DNA of 64,000 bases from Limosilactobacillus sp. WILCCON 0051 (GTDB lineage Bacteria > Bacillota > Bacilli > Lactobacillales > Lactobacillaceae): the NCBI RefSeq assembly GCF_039955095.1, contig NZ_CP154878.1, positions 1,116,001-1,180,000 on the forward strand, given 5' to 3'. The notes beneath the pieces are model-generated. The model made no database searches, was not told the origin of the DNA, and was given only the letters and a program-made list of their open reading frames with translations. Both the position numbers and the translations under genes were made by a program. Below, piece after piece: positions 23,501 to 38,757 of the stretch. The number at the start of each line of letters is the position of its first letter. Positions within the stretch are counted from its first letter, which is position 1.

Positions 23501-24379
23501 ATGCTGTTAGGAAGCGTTGAGGCGGGCGGAACCAAATTCGTCTGTGCCGTTGGCGATGAGCATTGGACAATCAAAGACGTCATTCATTTTCCCACGACGA
23601 CGCCAGAGGAAACATTGAGCAGGGTGGTCGATTATTTTAAAAGCTTTCCCGATCTGGCTGCTATTTCGCTGTCATCATTTGGACCAATTGAGCTGCGTCA
23701 GGATTCGCCTCATTATGGCTGGATCACGACAACCGGCAAGCCAGGGTGGCAGAATACCGATTTTTTAGGCATCATGAAAAAACACTTTAAGCTGCCGATC
23801 TATTGGACCACGGACGTCAATGGTTCCGCATATGGTGAGTACGTTTTGGCCCAAAAGCAGCATGAGGCAGTCGACTCACTGGTCTACTACACGGTTGGAA
23901 CGGGGATTGGTGCCGGCGTTGTTGTTAATGGCCAGCTGCAGGGCGATAACGGCAACCCGGAAATGGGGCACGTATATGTAAAAAAACACCCTGCCGATGC
24001 TGAATTTGCAGGCATCTGTCCTTTTCATGGCGACTGTTTGGAAGGCCTTGCCAGCGGCCCGACTTTTGAGGCCCGCACCGGCAAAAAAGGTCCCGACATT
24101 CCATTGACGGATCCGGTCTGGGACGTTATGGCTTACTATGTGGCCCAGGCAGCCGTAAATGCCACGCTGACTCAGCGGCCGGATAAGGTGGTCTTTGGCG
24201 GCGGCGTTATCAGTGAGCCGTTTTTAAAGAAGGTTCGGCATGAATTTGTCGACCTGATCAATGGCTACGTTGAGCTGCCGGCATCACCAGAACGCTATTT
24301 GGTAATGCCGCTGGCTGCGCACAACGGTTCAGCGACGATTGGCAATTTTGCGCTGGCCCAGCAAATGCTTTCAAAATAA
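23501..24379 (+). CDS. scrK: Fructokinase, ROK family (292 aa)
   Basis: ROK sugar kinase with the N-terminal phosphate loop EAGGTKFVCAV (~residues 7-17), the catalytic Asp (WTTDVNGSAYGE, ~104), TVGTGIGAGVV, and the zinc site CPFHGDCLEGLASGP (~170-184) that is typical of ScrK/GmuE-type fructokinases. It phosphorylates fructose (possibly mannose) to the 6-phosphate, which adjacent Pgi converts to glucose-6-P. AGGAGG precedes the ATG by 9 bp. It lies 13 bp after pgi and 100 bp before the cellobiose-type PTS operon, whose promoter is separate. Confidence 0.92.
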   Translation: MLLGSVEAGGTKFVCAVGDEHWTIKDVIHFPTTTPEETLSRVVDYFKSFPDLAAISLSSFGPIELRQDSPHYGWITTTGKPGWQNTDFLGIMKKHFKLPIYWTTDVNGSAYGEYVLAQKQHEAVDSLVYYTVGTGIGAGVVVNGQLQGDNGNPEMGHVYVKKHPADAEFAGICPFHGDCLEGLASGPTFEARTGKKGPDIPLTDPVWDVMAYYVAQAAVNATLTQRPDKVVFGGGVISEPFLKKVRHEFVDLINGYVELPASPERYLVMPLAAHNGSATIGNFALAQQMLSK

Positions 24380-24436
24380 AAAACATATTTTTTAGAAAAA
24401 GGGTATACATTTTAGATAAAAGGTGTATATTATTTA

Positions 24437-24450
24437 TGTAAGCGTTTTAT
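24437..24450 (+). promoter_or_regulatory. cre-like box in the gmu/cel-type operon promoter
   Basis: TGTAAGCGTTTTAT matches the cre consensus except at one 3' position. It lies 33 bp upstream of the IIB gene, just after a TATATT -10-like element (about 24426). CcpA repression of the PTS operon is inferred. Confidence 0.6.
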
Positions 24451-24482
24451 AAGGATGGATTATCTTAGAGGAGGATATTGAG

Positions 24483-24803
24483 ATGGCTGAAAAAACGATT
24501 ATGCTTTGCTGCTCTGCTGGAATGAGTACCAGCATCCTGGTCAAGAAGATGCAGGAAGCAGCTCAAAAGGATGGAATTGACGTGGAGATCTTTGCCTGCC
24601 CAGCAGCTGAGGCCCGCGACAATCTGGAACAAAAGCAGATTGACTGCGTACTGCTTGGGCCCCAGGTTCGCTACATGCTGGCTGATTTCCAAAAGATGAC
24701 GGCTGAAAAGAACGTTCCGGTTGATGTGATCGACATGGCCGCCTATGGCATGATGGATGGCGAAAAAGTACTGCAGCAGGCAAAAAAGGTTATCGAGGGT
24801 TAA
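24483..24803 (+). CDS. celA: PTS lactose/cellobiose-family EIIB
   Basis: 106-aa cytosolic phosphocarrier. The phosphorylated Cys sits in the P-loop LCCSAGMSTSILV (~residues 8-20) and the rest follows the CelA fold (VEIFACPAAEA, VLLGPQVRYM). It receives phosphate from EIIA (next gene) and passes it to the sugar bound by EIIC at 26685. First gene of the operon; GGAGG lies 8 bp before the ATG. The substrate class from family alone is beta-linked disaccharides (cellobiose, chitobiose, mannobiose). Confidence 0.95.
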   Translation: MAEKTIMLCCSAGMSTSILVKKMQEAAQKDGIDVEIFACPAAEARDNLEQKQIDCVLLGPQVRYMLADFQKMTAEKNVPVDVIDMAAYGMMDGEKVLQQAKKVIEG

Positions 24804-24805
24804 AA

Positions 24806-25141
24806 ATGACAGAAGAAGCAAAATCAGCAAACGAAATGGATCTTGAACAGACGATGGGCTTGATCGTCAATGCCGGCAACGCGCGGGCATTTGCCAAGGA
24901 AGCGGTTGATGCGGCACATAACGGCGACTTGAAGCTGGCCCACGAAAAGCTCGCAGCCGCTGACAAAGCCATCGTGGTTGCGCACAACTCGCAGACCAGC
25001 ATGCTGACCAAAGAAGCCAATGGCGATCACGTTAAGCTGACGTTATTGGTCGTACATGCCCAGGATCATTTGATGACGGCAATTACTTTTATTGACCTGG
25101 CCAAGGAGCTGGTTGCCGTTTATGAAAAGATGGCTGAATAA
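24806..25141 (+). CDS. celC: PTS lactose/cellobiose-family EIIA
   Basis: 111-aa helical protein of the LacF/CelC family. The active-site His is in LLVVHAQDHLMTAI (~residues 78-91, first His) with the characteristic QDHLM. The gene starts 2 bp after the EIIB stop, so it is translationally coupled. It transfers phosphate from HPr to EIIB. Confidence 0.95.
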   Translation: MTEEAKSANEMDLEQTMGLIVNAGNARAFAKEAVDAAHNGDLKLAHEKLAAADKAIVVAHNSQTSMLTKEANGDHVKLTLLVVHAQDHLMTAITFIDLAKELVAVYEKMAE

Positions 25142-25305
25142 CAAGTTTTAACTACTGAACCGTTTGACAAATATCAACTTACAAATATCAACTAAAGGCG
25201 CTGCTGATATGATTGGTAGATTAGCTTCGCCTTTTAAAATTAGTTTTCTTTTTTAAAAAATATATTCTTTGCATTAATAATCGATATTTAAAGGAGGCGG
25301 TGGTT

Positions 25306-26685
25306 TTGCAACTACACCAGATGCCGAAAGATTTTTTCTGGGGCAATTCAGTTTCCAGCATGCAGACGGAAGGGGCATGGAATCTGGACGGCAAGAGTCG
25401 CTCGGTTTATGACGTTCGTCCGGCCACGGCAACTACGACTGACTGGCATGACGCGATTGATGAGTATCATCGCTATGAAGAAGATCTGGATCTAATGAAG
25501 GCGATGAACATGAACATGTATCGGATTCAGATCTCATGGTCACGGGTTATCAAAGATGGCGATGGTCAGCTGAATGAAAAAGGTCTGGCGTACTATGATC
25601 GTTTAGTTGATGCAATGCTTAAACGCAATATCGAACCAATGATCTGTCTGTATCATTTTGACATGCCGCTCAAGCTTGCTGAACAGGAGAACGGCTTTAT
25701 GTCGCGCAGAGTCGTTGAGGCGTTCGTTGAATATGGCAAGCAGATGATTGATCATTTTGCTGATCGGGTAAAATACTGGATCGTCTTTAATGAGCATAAT
25801 CTCTACTTTACCGATGAAGTCTTCAACATTTCGGGCTATACCAAAGGCGACCGTTCAATCAATGACATGTATCGGATTTTTCACCACACGATGCTGGCCT
25901 ATGCACGCTTGAGCCATTATCTGCATGAAAAACATCCTGATCTGAAAATGGGCGGCATGATTGCTTATACGCCAGCTTATCCAGCCACTTCAAAGCCAAT
26001 TGACGTCTATGAGGCGCGCAAGTCCAATGAGTTTTTAAATGAGAATCTGAACAAGCTCTACACGACTGGTCAATATTCAAATGAAGTCATGAGCTGGATC
26101 AAAAATCATGAAATTGACTATGACTGGCAGCCTGGCGATGAAGAAACACTGGCCAGCGTGCACACTGACTACCTTGCATTCAGCTACTATCGTTCAACGA
26201 CGCTGAATGCTGACAAGGTACCGGCCGATGAGGCGCCCAATCGCTATCTTAACTATGGCTTTGAGAACAATCGCTTCTTGGCCAAGTCTGATTTTGACTG
26301 GGATATCGATCCACTGGGCTTTCGCAATATTATTACGCATACCTATAACTGCTATCATTTACCTGTCTTTCCAATTGAAAATGGGATTGGCTGTCGCGAA
26401 AGCTGGGATGGCGTTCACGAGATTCAAGATGACGTGCGGATCAGCTATCATCGTCAGCACATTCAGGCAATGAAAGACGCGATGTTTGAAGATGGCGCTG
26501 AGGTCTTAGGCTATCTGGGCTGGGGCTTGATCGATATTCCAAGCTCGCATGCCGACATGAACAAGCGCTACGGGGCAGTATACGTCAACCGGACCAATCA
26601 TGATCTCAAGGACCTGCGCCGGGTACCAAAGAAATCATTCTACTGGTTCCAAAAGGTGTTTAAGAATAATGGAGATGAATTGTGA
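25306..26685 (+). CDS. GH1 6-phospho-beta-glycosidase (first copy, 459 aa)
   Basis: Family 1 glycoside hydrolase: MPKDFFWGNSVSSMQTEGAWN at the N terminus, acid/base Glu in VFNEHN (~residue 167; the usual NEP is NEH here) and nucleophile Glu in PIENGIG (~365). It should hydrolyse the phosphorylated disaccharide delivered by the PTS to glucose (or mannose) plus hexose-6-P. The TTG at 25306 is 8 bp after AAGGAGG; the GTG at 25300 is too close to it. A 160-bp gap separates it from EIIA, but the stop overlaps the start of EIIC. In the matching Bacillus gmu operon the equivalent gene (gmuD) acts on glucomannan fragments. Confidence 0.92.
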   Translation: MQLHQMPKDFFWGNSVSSMQTEGAWNLDGKSRSVYDVRPATATTTDWHDAIDEYHRYEEDLDLMKAMNMNMYRIQISWSRVIKDGDGQLNEKGLAYYDRLVDAMLKRNIEPMICLYHFDMPLKLAEQENGFMSRRVVEAFVEYGKQMIDHFADRVKYWIVFNEHNLYFTDEVFNISGYTKGDRSINDMYRIFHHTMLAYARLSHYLHEKHPDLKMGGMIAYTPAYPATSKPIDVYEARKSNEFLNENLNKLYTTGQYSNEVMSWIKNHEIDYDWQPGDEETLASVHTDYLAFSYYRSTTLNADKVPADEAPNRYLNYGFENNRFLAKSDFDWDIDPLGFRNIITHTYNCYHLPVFPIENGIGCRESWDGVHEIQDDVRISYHRQHIQAMKDAMFEDGAEVLGYLGWGLIDIPSSHADMNKRYGAVYVNRTNHDLKDLRRVPKKSFYWFQKVFKNNGDEL

Positions 26686-28139
26686 TGGGAGAAGAACAAG
26701 CAAGCAAATCCAGTCGTATCAATAAGTTTGTCAATGAAAAGATTCTGCCGCCGGTAATGAAGTTCGTCAATACCAAAGGCGTTAAGGCAGTCCAGGATGG
26801 GATGGTCTATGCTCTGCCGTTTATCATCATTGGCTCGATTTTTCTGATCATGTCCAACTTCCCGCTGAAAGTCGTTTCAACGGCACTGCAAAACAGCGGC
26901 TGGGCAGCATTCTTTACGCAGGCCTACACAGCAACGTTTGGCATCATTTCAGTCTGGGCCGTGGTCGGGATTGCCTATGTCTACGTTAAAAACGAGGGCT
27001 TTGAACCATTGCCGGCCGCACTGACGGCTCTGTCGGCATTCTTTTTGCTGCAGTTCATGCAGGTCGACAGTCCGCTTAAGGCTGCCAAAGCCAGTGGAAT
27101 CACCAACGCAGCCGGCAAGGTAGTCGTTTCGGGTCATGCTGTTGCCCAAAACCTCGATAAGCTGCCGCATGCAATGCAGAGCTTCATTATGTCGCCGGTT
27201 ACGAACGTCTTTAACATTACGTGGCTGGGCGGCCAAGGGATGGTTGCCGCCATTATCATTGGTCTTTTGATTGGCTGGAGCTATTCAGCAATGATGCGGC
27301 GCGGCTGGGAGATCAAGCTGCCTGAACAGGTGCCATCAAGCGTTTCCAAGCAGTTCTCAGCTATGATTCCAGCCGGGGTTGATCTGACGGCCTGCATGCT
27401 GATCTTTGCCGGTTTTAAGGCATTTGGCAATACGGATCTGCTGCAGTGGATCTACAAGGTTTTGGAACTGCCAATGCAAGGCGTTTCCGATTCATGGGCC
27501 GGGGCAATCGTAATCGGCCTGGCCGTACCATTCTTCTGGTTCTTCGGCGTGCACGGTGGTCTGATCGTTGGTTCGATTGCCAGTGCCTTTCTGCTGCCGA
27601 ACACGGCCGCCAATGCTGCTTTGTACCATGCGGGAAAGCTGACGCTGGCAAATGGCGCGCACATTATTACGAATGAGTTCTACAACAACTTCATCAATCT
27701 TACTGGATCTGGGATTACGATCGGTCTGGTCATCTTTACGGTTTTTGCCGCTAAGTCGCAGCAGATGAAGGCTATAGGGAAGATTGAACTGATACCAGCC
27801 ATCTTCAACATCAACGAACCGTTCCTGTTTGGGCTGCCATTGGTCATGAATCCATTTTTGGCAATTCCTTTCTTCTTGACGCCGCTGATTGTAAGTCTTT
27901 CAACGTATGCGCTGATTGCTTTCCACATCCTGCCGCCTTTAAACGGGGTTGCTGCTCCATGGACGACACCGGCTGTCTTGTCCGGTTTCTTGATTGGCGG
28001 CTGGAAGATGGCGATCTGGCAGTTCCTGGTCCTGGTAATCTCGACTCTGCTCTACTTCCCATTTGCCAAGCGCTACGACAAGATTTTGCTGGAACGGGAA
28101 CAAAAGAATGCTGCCGCTGAGGCAAAGACTGATAAATAG
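26685..28139 (+). CDS. celB: PTS lactose/cellobiose-family EIIC permease
   Basis: Membrane component with ~10 hydrophobic segments and the conserved VQDGMVYALPFIIIGSIFLI, FGVHGGLIVGS and FNINEPFLFGLPLVMNP motifs, the last being the sugar-binding region. Its start codon overlaps the GH1 stop (ATGA type); GTG at 26682 is an alternative. It translocates and phosphorylates the disaccharide together with EIIA/EIIB at 24483-25141. Confidence 0.95.
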   Translation: MGEEQASKSSRINKFVNEKILPPVMKFVNTKGVKAVQDGMVYALPFIIIGSIFLIMSNFPLKVVSTALQNSGWAAFFTQAYTATFGIISVWAVVGIAYVYVKNEGFEPLPAALTALSAFFLLQFMQVDSPLKAAKASGITNAAGKVVVSGHAVAQNLDKLPHAMQSFIMSPVTNVFNITWLGGQGMVAAIIIGLLIGWSYSAMMRRGWEIKLPEQVPSSVSKQFSAMIPAGVDLTACMLIFAGFKAFGNTDLLQWIYKVLELPMQGVSDSWAGAIVIGLAVPFFWFFGVHGGLIVGSIASAFLLPNTAANAALYHAGKLTLANGAHIITNEFYNNFINLTGSGITIGLVIFTVFAAKSQQMKAIGKIELIPAIFNINEPFLFGLPLVMNPFLAIPFFLTPLIVSLSTYALIAFHILPPLNGVAAPWTTPAVLSGFLIGGWKMAIWQFLVLVISTLLYFPFAKRYDKILLEREQKNAAAEAKTDK

Positions 28140-28175
28140 ATCTGGATTTGATGGCAAAGAGAGGATTGAATTGAG

Positions 28176-29075
28176 ATGGCAAAAGCAATTTTGGCAGTTG
28201 ATATTGGCGGTACCAGCATCAAGTTTGCCAAGTGGACTGACAACCAATTGACCCAATTAGGCAGTGAGAGAACCCCTGATAATCTGGCGGCCTTCTATCA
28301 GCTGCTGGTTCAGAAAAAGGACCAGCTGGCAGCTCAGATGCAGGTAGTCGGCGTGGCAATCTCGTCGCCTGGTGCTGTCAATAAGAAAAGCGGCGTGATC
28401 GAAGGTATGAGCGCGGTTCCTTATCTGCACGGCTTTCCGATTGAACCTGAGCTGAAGAAGCGTCTGGCACTGCCGGTATCAATTGAAAACGATGCTAACT
28501 GTGCCGGTCTTGCTGAAAGCCTGATGGGAGCAGGACGTGATGCTGATACGATGATCTCGCTGGTAATCGGCAGTGGTGTCGGTGGCGCCGTTATAATTGA
28601 TCACCATATCTGGCATGGTGCGCATCTTTTTGGCGGCGAGTTCGGCTATATGGTCATGAATCCAGAAGCTGGTGCCACGTTGAGCAATCTGGCCTCACCC
28701 GTCAACCAGGCCCGGCTGTTCAGCCAAAAAATCGGGCGTGACGTCAGTGGCAAGGAGATGTTTGAATTGGCGGAAAAAGGCGATTCATTGGCGCAAAAAT
28801 ACGTTGATCGAATCGTAACCGCTCTGGCTCAGGCTGCCTACAATTTACAAAACAGTTTGGATGTTGATAAAATTGTGTTGGGTGGAGCCGTTTCGGCAAA
28901 TCCACATCTATTGCCGCTGATTGATGCCAAGATTGACATGATGCAGCAAAAGGTAGATGCGCCCGGACTGCATCCGAGCATCGTAGTTGGCAAATACCGC
29001 AACCAAGCCAACCAAATGGGTGCGGTGCTGGACTTTTGCCAATCGCGAAGTCTCGCAATCAACGAAATTAAATGA
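28176..29075 (+). CDS. ROK family sugar kinase (glucokinase / beta-glucoside kinase type, 299 aa)
   Basis: The N-terminal phosphate loop VDIGGTSIKFAKW (~residues 7-19), catalytic Asp region SIENDANCAGLAE (~104-116) and GSGVGGAVI are intact. The Cys-rich zinc site of fructokinase-type ROK proteins is missing, which groups it with BglK-type beta-glucoside kinases. In this operon it would phosphorylate the free hexose released by the GH1 enzymes, or an intact beta-glucoside. GAGATG-type ribosome binding; 36 bp after the EIIC stop. The exact substrate is uncertain. Confidence 0.85.
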   Translation: MAKAILAVDIGGTSIKFAKWTDNQLTQLGSERTPDNLAAFYQLLVQKKDQLAAQMQVVGVAISSPGAVNKKSGVIEGMSAVPYLHGFPIEPELKKRLALPVSIENDANCAGLAESLMGAGRDADTMISLVIGSGVGGAVIIDHHIWHGAHLFGGEFGYMVMNPEAGATLSNLASPVNQARLFSQKIGRDVSGKEMFELAEKGDSLAQKYVDRIVTALAQAAYNLQNSLDVDKIVLGGAVSANPHLLPLIDAKIDMMQQKVDAPGLHPSIVVGKYRNQANQMGAVLDFCQSRSLAINEIK

Positions 29076-29095
29076 TATTAGGTGGCATGATGAAG

Positions 29096-29809
29096 ATGAA
29101 AAAGTATCAAACAGTAGCTGAAAAAATTAAAGAACGCATTATTGCTGGTCAATACAAGCCCCAATCGCTGCTCCCCAATCAAAGCGAGCTGGCCAAGGAG
29201 TTTGGCGTCAGCAAGATCACGATTAAAAATGCTCTTGATCGCTTGGCTCATGAAGGACTGGTCTATAAAAAGTCAGGGATGGGCACCTGTGTTTTAGGGA
29301 TTGCGCCAATGCTCGGTCGGCATGATTCATCGGTTGACTCGATCAGTGGGCTGACCGCACAGCAGGGCAGTGAGCATGTTTCCAGCAAGGTGATCAAGTT
29401 TGACGTTGCTTTTCCATCTGAAGACATCTGCCAAAAACTAAACCTAAAATCCAATGACCCGGTTTATAAGATCATCAGACTGCGGCTGCTTGATAACGAG
29501 CCGTTCATTTTAGAGCATACCTATATGCCGGTCGGACTGGTACCCAACTTGTCCAAAGATGTCTTGGAGCATTCTGTCTACTCCTACATTCATCATGAAT
29601 TGGGGATTCGATTTGGCGGCGCCTACCGTAAGATTCACGCTGCCAAGCCTGATGAGTACGATCTGAAATATCTGGGAGCTGCTCAGGATACGCCAATTCT
29701 AGAGGTTGAGCAGATTCTTTGGACGGTCAATGGCGGCAACATTGAATATTCAAGGGCCCGCAATCTTTATGATGCACGTTCTTATACCGTAGTCGAAATC
29801 AGTGATTAA
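29096..29809 (+). CDS. GntR/HutC-type transcriptional regulator of the operon
   Basis: Winged-helix DNA-binding domain (~residues 1-70, ELAKEFGVSKITIKNALDRLAHEGLV) followed by a UbiC-type (UTRA) effector domain (~85-235, with the typical EDICQKL and PLLEVE-like PILEVEQILW). Position within the operon matches GmuR of Bacillus, a repressor relieved by phosphorylated sugar. Several ATGs (29087, 29090, 29096) follow the AGGTGG site; 29096 gives the usual N terminus MKKYQTVAEKIKERI. The preceding ROK stop lies 20 bp upstream. Confidence 0.9.
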   Translation: MKKYQTVAEKIKERIIAGQYKPQSLLPNQSELAKEFGVSKITIKNALDRLAHEGLVYKKSGMGTCVLGIAPMLGRHDSSVDSISGLTAQQGSEHVSSKVIKFDVAFPSEDICQKLNLKSNDPVYKIIRLRLLDNEPFILEHTYMPVGLVPNLSKDVLEHSVYSYIHHELGIRFGGAYRKIHAAKPDEYDLKYLGAAQDTPILEVEQILWTVNGGNIEYSRARNLYDARSYTVVEISD

Positions 29810-29836
29810 TAAAACTTTTGCTTGGGGGAAACAAAC

Positions 29837-32307
<2,471 letters not shown>

Positions 32308-32672
32308 AATCATTGGAACCTGATTTTAAGCAGTAATCAAAATTTATAAGACCAATCAACGACTTGATAAAAATGATGCAGTATTTAAGCTTTCGCTAGG
32401 CTGAATGCTGCATCATTTTTAATTTTTGTCAGTCAGTTGCATTTCAGCTTGGCAAACTATCTGCTGATAGGAATTTGATATGCAGCTGGAATACCGATAT
32501 AAAAAATCAACTGGATATGTCGTTAAAAGTCTGTCGGCATCTTGAAATGGTAATCAAGATTGCAGTAATTGTTGATTGACTGAATTCGGCTGCGGTATCT
32601 ATAGTTTTCTTGTGTTTCAAGACGAACTGTTGATAAAAATCCGGCTTAGCTAAAATTAATGTAAAAAAGCTA
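32308..32672. other. Interval between the sugar operon and the rRNA promoters
   Basis: Apart from the operon terminator at 32368-32425 I see nothing: no ORF with a ribosome binding site and no repeats. Confidence 0.6.
32368..32425 (+). terminator. Terminator of the sugar operon
   Basis: Stem AAAAATGATGCAG / CTGCATCATTTTT enclosing a ~25-nt loop, followed by more T residues. Confidence 0.85.
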
Positions 32673-32701
32673 TTGACTTAAGCAAGTTTAGTCTGTATAG
32701 T
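32673..32701 (+). promoter_or_regulatory. rRNA promoter P1
   Basis: TTGACT (32673-32678), 17-bp spacer, TATAGT (32696-32701). Confidence 0.8.
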
Positions 32702-32798
32702 TATATATCGTTGTCGCGTTGATGAACACTTAAAAATTCAAAGCCATGTTGCTTGAATTTGTTTGAATTGTCTTCAATGTTTTCGATTAAAAAAGTTC

Positions 32799-32827
32799 TT
32801 GACTTTGAAACGACAACTTGTTAAACT
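32799..32827 (+). promoter_or_regulatory. rRNA promoter P2
   Basis: TTGACT (32799-32804), 17-bp spacer, TAAACT (32822-32827). Tandem promoters are typical of Firmicute rrn operons. Confidence 0.8.
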
Positions 32828-32876
32828 AATAAAGTTGCTTGCTTGAAATGAGTGAGCAACGGTAGACCTTTGAAAA

Positions 32877-32910
32877 CTGAATACAGTTTCGACGAACACA
32901 AATGTGCAGG
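32877..32910 (+). other. 5' arm of the 16S precursor processing stem
   Basis: Largely complementary to 34591-34618 (ACAAATGTGCAGG against CCTGCACATTCGT, with more pairing outward), the long stem that RNase III cleaves to release pre-16S. Confidence 0.75.
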
Positions 32911-32994
32911 GTCATCAATCATTACAATTGATGCAAAAACATTTGCGAAGTCAATTCGCTTAATTTAAATTTGAGCTTTTCAAGTTCTTATATT

Positions 32995-34578
<1,584 letters not shown>

Positions 34579-34590
34579 ATTAATCGGAAA

Positions 34591-34618
34591 CCTGCACATT
34601 CGTTGAAACTGCGTTCAG
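34591..34618 (+). other. 3' arm of the 16S precursor processing stem
   Basis: Pairs with 32877-32910. The rest of the 16S-23S spacer has no tRNA gene, only a small TGAGGG/CCCTCA hairpin near 34622. Confidence 0.75.
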
Positions 34619-34650
34619 TTTTGAGGGGTCTACCCTCAGCTTGTACTTTG

Positions 34651-34674
34651 AAAACTAAATAATATTTATTTCTT
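34651..34674 (+). other. 5' arm of the 23S precursor processing stem
   Basis: AAAACTAAATAATATTTATT is complementary to 37718-37740 (AGATATTGTTTAGTTTT and flanks), enclosing 23S rRNA. Confidence 0.7.
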
Positions 34675-34768
34675 TATTCACAATTAAACCGAGAACACCG
34701 CGTTATTTGAGTTTTATTAACGAAATTAATCGCATACTCAATAACTGAGGTGATCGTAAGATCATCAA

Positions 34769-37689
<2,921 letters not shown>

Positions 37690-37774
37690 AGTTTAGGGTG
37701 TTTCGATTGAACGTGAGAAGAATAGATATTGTTTAGTTTTGAGAGTGCAAGCTCTCAATCCTGAAAAGGATTAG

Positions 37775-37891
37775 TGTGGTGATGATGGCTTGAAGGATAC
37801 ACCTGTTCCCATGCCGAACACAGAAGTTAAGCTTCAACGCGCCGAAAGTAGTTGGGGGATCGCTCCCTGCGAGGATAGGGCATTGCCATGC
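37775..37891 (+). rRNA. rrf: 5S ribosomal RNA
   Basis: 117 nt with the usual GTGATGATGGC start, CCGAACACAGAAGTTAAGC core and complementary 3' end GCATTGCCATGC. Confidence 0.95.
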
Positions 37892-37897
37892 TGATAT

Positions 37898-37969
37898 GAC
37901 CCATTAGTCAAGCGGTTAAGACACCAGCCTTTCACGCTGGTATCGTGGGTTCGAATCCCGCATGGGTCA
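37898..37969 (+). tRNA. tRNA-Glu (TTC)
   Basis: Acceptor GACCCAT/ATGGGTC, anticodon loop CTTTCAC, discriminator A. First of ten tRNAs behind the rRNA genes. Confidence 0.95.
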
Positions 37970-37974
37970 TTATT

Positions 37975-38047
37975 GGAGGATTAGCTCAGTTGGGAGAGCA
38001 TCTGCCTTACAAGCAGAGGGTCACAGGTTCGAGCCCTGTATCCTCCA
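37975..38047 (+). tRNA. tRNA-Val (TAC)
   Basis: Acceptor GGAGGAT/ATCCTCC, anticodon loop CTTACAA. Confidence 0.95.
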
Positions 38048-38059
38048 TTTGATAAATAT

Positions 38060-38131
38060 TGGGCTATAGCCAAGTGGTAAGGCAACGGTTTTTGGTACCG
38101 TCATGCGCTGGTTCGAACCCAGCTAGCCCAA
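38060..38131 (+). tRNA. tRNA-Gln (TTG)
   Basis: Acceptor TGGGCTA/TAGCCCA, anticodon loop TTTTGGT. Confidence 0.94.
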
Positions 38132-38141
38132 TAATGATTCT

Positions 38142-38215
38142 GCACCCATAGCGCAATTGGATAGAGTGTCTGACTACGAATCAGAAGGTTGAAGGTTCGA
38201 CTCCTTCTGGGTGCA
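38142..38215 (+). tRNA. tRNA-Arg (ACG)
   Basis: Acceptor GCACCCA/TGGGTGC, anticodon loop CTACGAA; A34 is the usual inosine site. Confidence 0.95.
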
Positions 38216-38220
38216 TTTTT

Positions 38221-38294
38221 CGGGAAATAGCTCAGCTTGGTAGAGCACCTGGTTTGGGACCAGGGGGTCGCAGGTTCGAATCCTGTTTTCCCGA
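38221..38294 (+). tRNA. tRNA-Pro (TGG)
   Basis: Acceptor CGGGAAA/TTTCCCG, anticodon loop TTTGGGA. Confidence 0.95.
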
Positions 38295-38305
38295 TTTAGA
38301 ATTAT

Positions 38306-38379
38306 CGCGGTGTAGCTCAGCTGGCTAGAGCGTCCGGTTCATACCCGGGAGGTCGAGGGTTCGATCCCCCCTGCCGCGA
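38306..38379 (+). tRNA. tRNA-Met (CAT), elongator type
   Basis: Acceptor CGCGGTG pairs fully with TGCCGCG (C1-G72), so the unpaired C1-A72 of an initiator is missing, and the anticodon stem lacks the three G-C initiator pairs. Called elongator Met. Confidence 0.88.
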
Positions 38380-38387
38380 TTATTCTT

Positions 38388-38463
38388 GGTCCGTTGGTCT
38401 AGTTTTGGTTAGGACGCATCCCTGTCACGGATGAGATCACGAGTTCGAGTCTCGTACGGACCG
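38388..38463 (+). tRNA. tRNA-Asp (GTC)
   Basis: Acceptor GGTCCGT/ACGGACC, anticodon loop CTGTCAC, discriminator G. Confidence 0.95.
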
Positions 38464-38468
38464 TAAAT

Positions 38469-38541
38469 GGCTCGGTAGCTCAGTTGGTAGAGCAACGGAT
38501 TGAAGCTCCGTGTGTCGGCGGTTCGATTCCGTCCCGCGCCA
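38469..38541 (+). tRNA. tRNA-Phe (GAA), acceptor-stem mismatch
   Basis: Anticodon loop TTGAAGC. The acceptor is GGCTCGG against CCGCGCC, so position 4 T faces C69 (CCGAGCC would pair fully). Otherwise a normal cloverleaf. Confidence 0.92.
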
Positions 38542-38549
38542 TTTATTAT

Positions 38550-38630
38550 GGAGGAGTAGCGAAGTGGTTAAACGCGACGGTCTGTAAAACCGTTCCTTCG
38601 GGTTCGGCGGTTCGAATCCACCCTCCTCCA
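38550..38630 (+). tRNA. tRNA-Tyr (GTA)
   Basis: 81 nt with a long variable arm (CCTTCGGG), acceptor GGAGGAG/CTCCTCC, anticodon loop CTGTAAA. Confidence 0.94.
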
Positions 38631-38635
38631 CTTAT

Positions 38636-38711
38636 GGCGGTATTGGTGAAGTTTGGTTAACACATCGGTTTGTGGGTCCGACATGCGTGGGTTCGAATCC
38701 CACATACCGCC
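38636..38711 (+). tRNA. tRNA-His (GTG)
   Basis: The extra G-1 opposite C73 is encoded (GGCGGTAT / ATACCGCC); anticodon loop TTTGTGG. Confidence 0.94.
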
Positions 38712-38715
38712 TCTG

Positions 38716-38757
38716 TAAAAAGACCATGTTCAAGTAAATTGGACATGGTCTTTTTTT
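38716..38757 (+). terminator. Terminator of the rRNA-tRNA operon
   Basis: AAAAAGACCATGTTCA / TGGACATGGTCTTTTTTT, a 16-bp stem with one G-U pair and T7. Confidence 0.9.

Noticed and set aside
38306-38379. Initiator tRNA-Met
   Set aside because: C1 pairs with G72 and the three G-C pairs of the initiator anticodon stem are missing.
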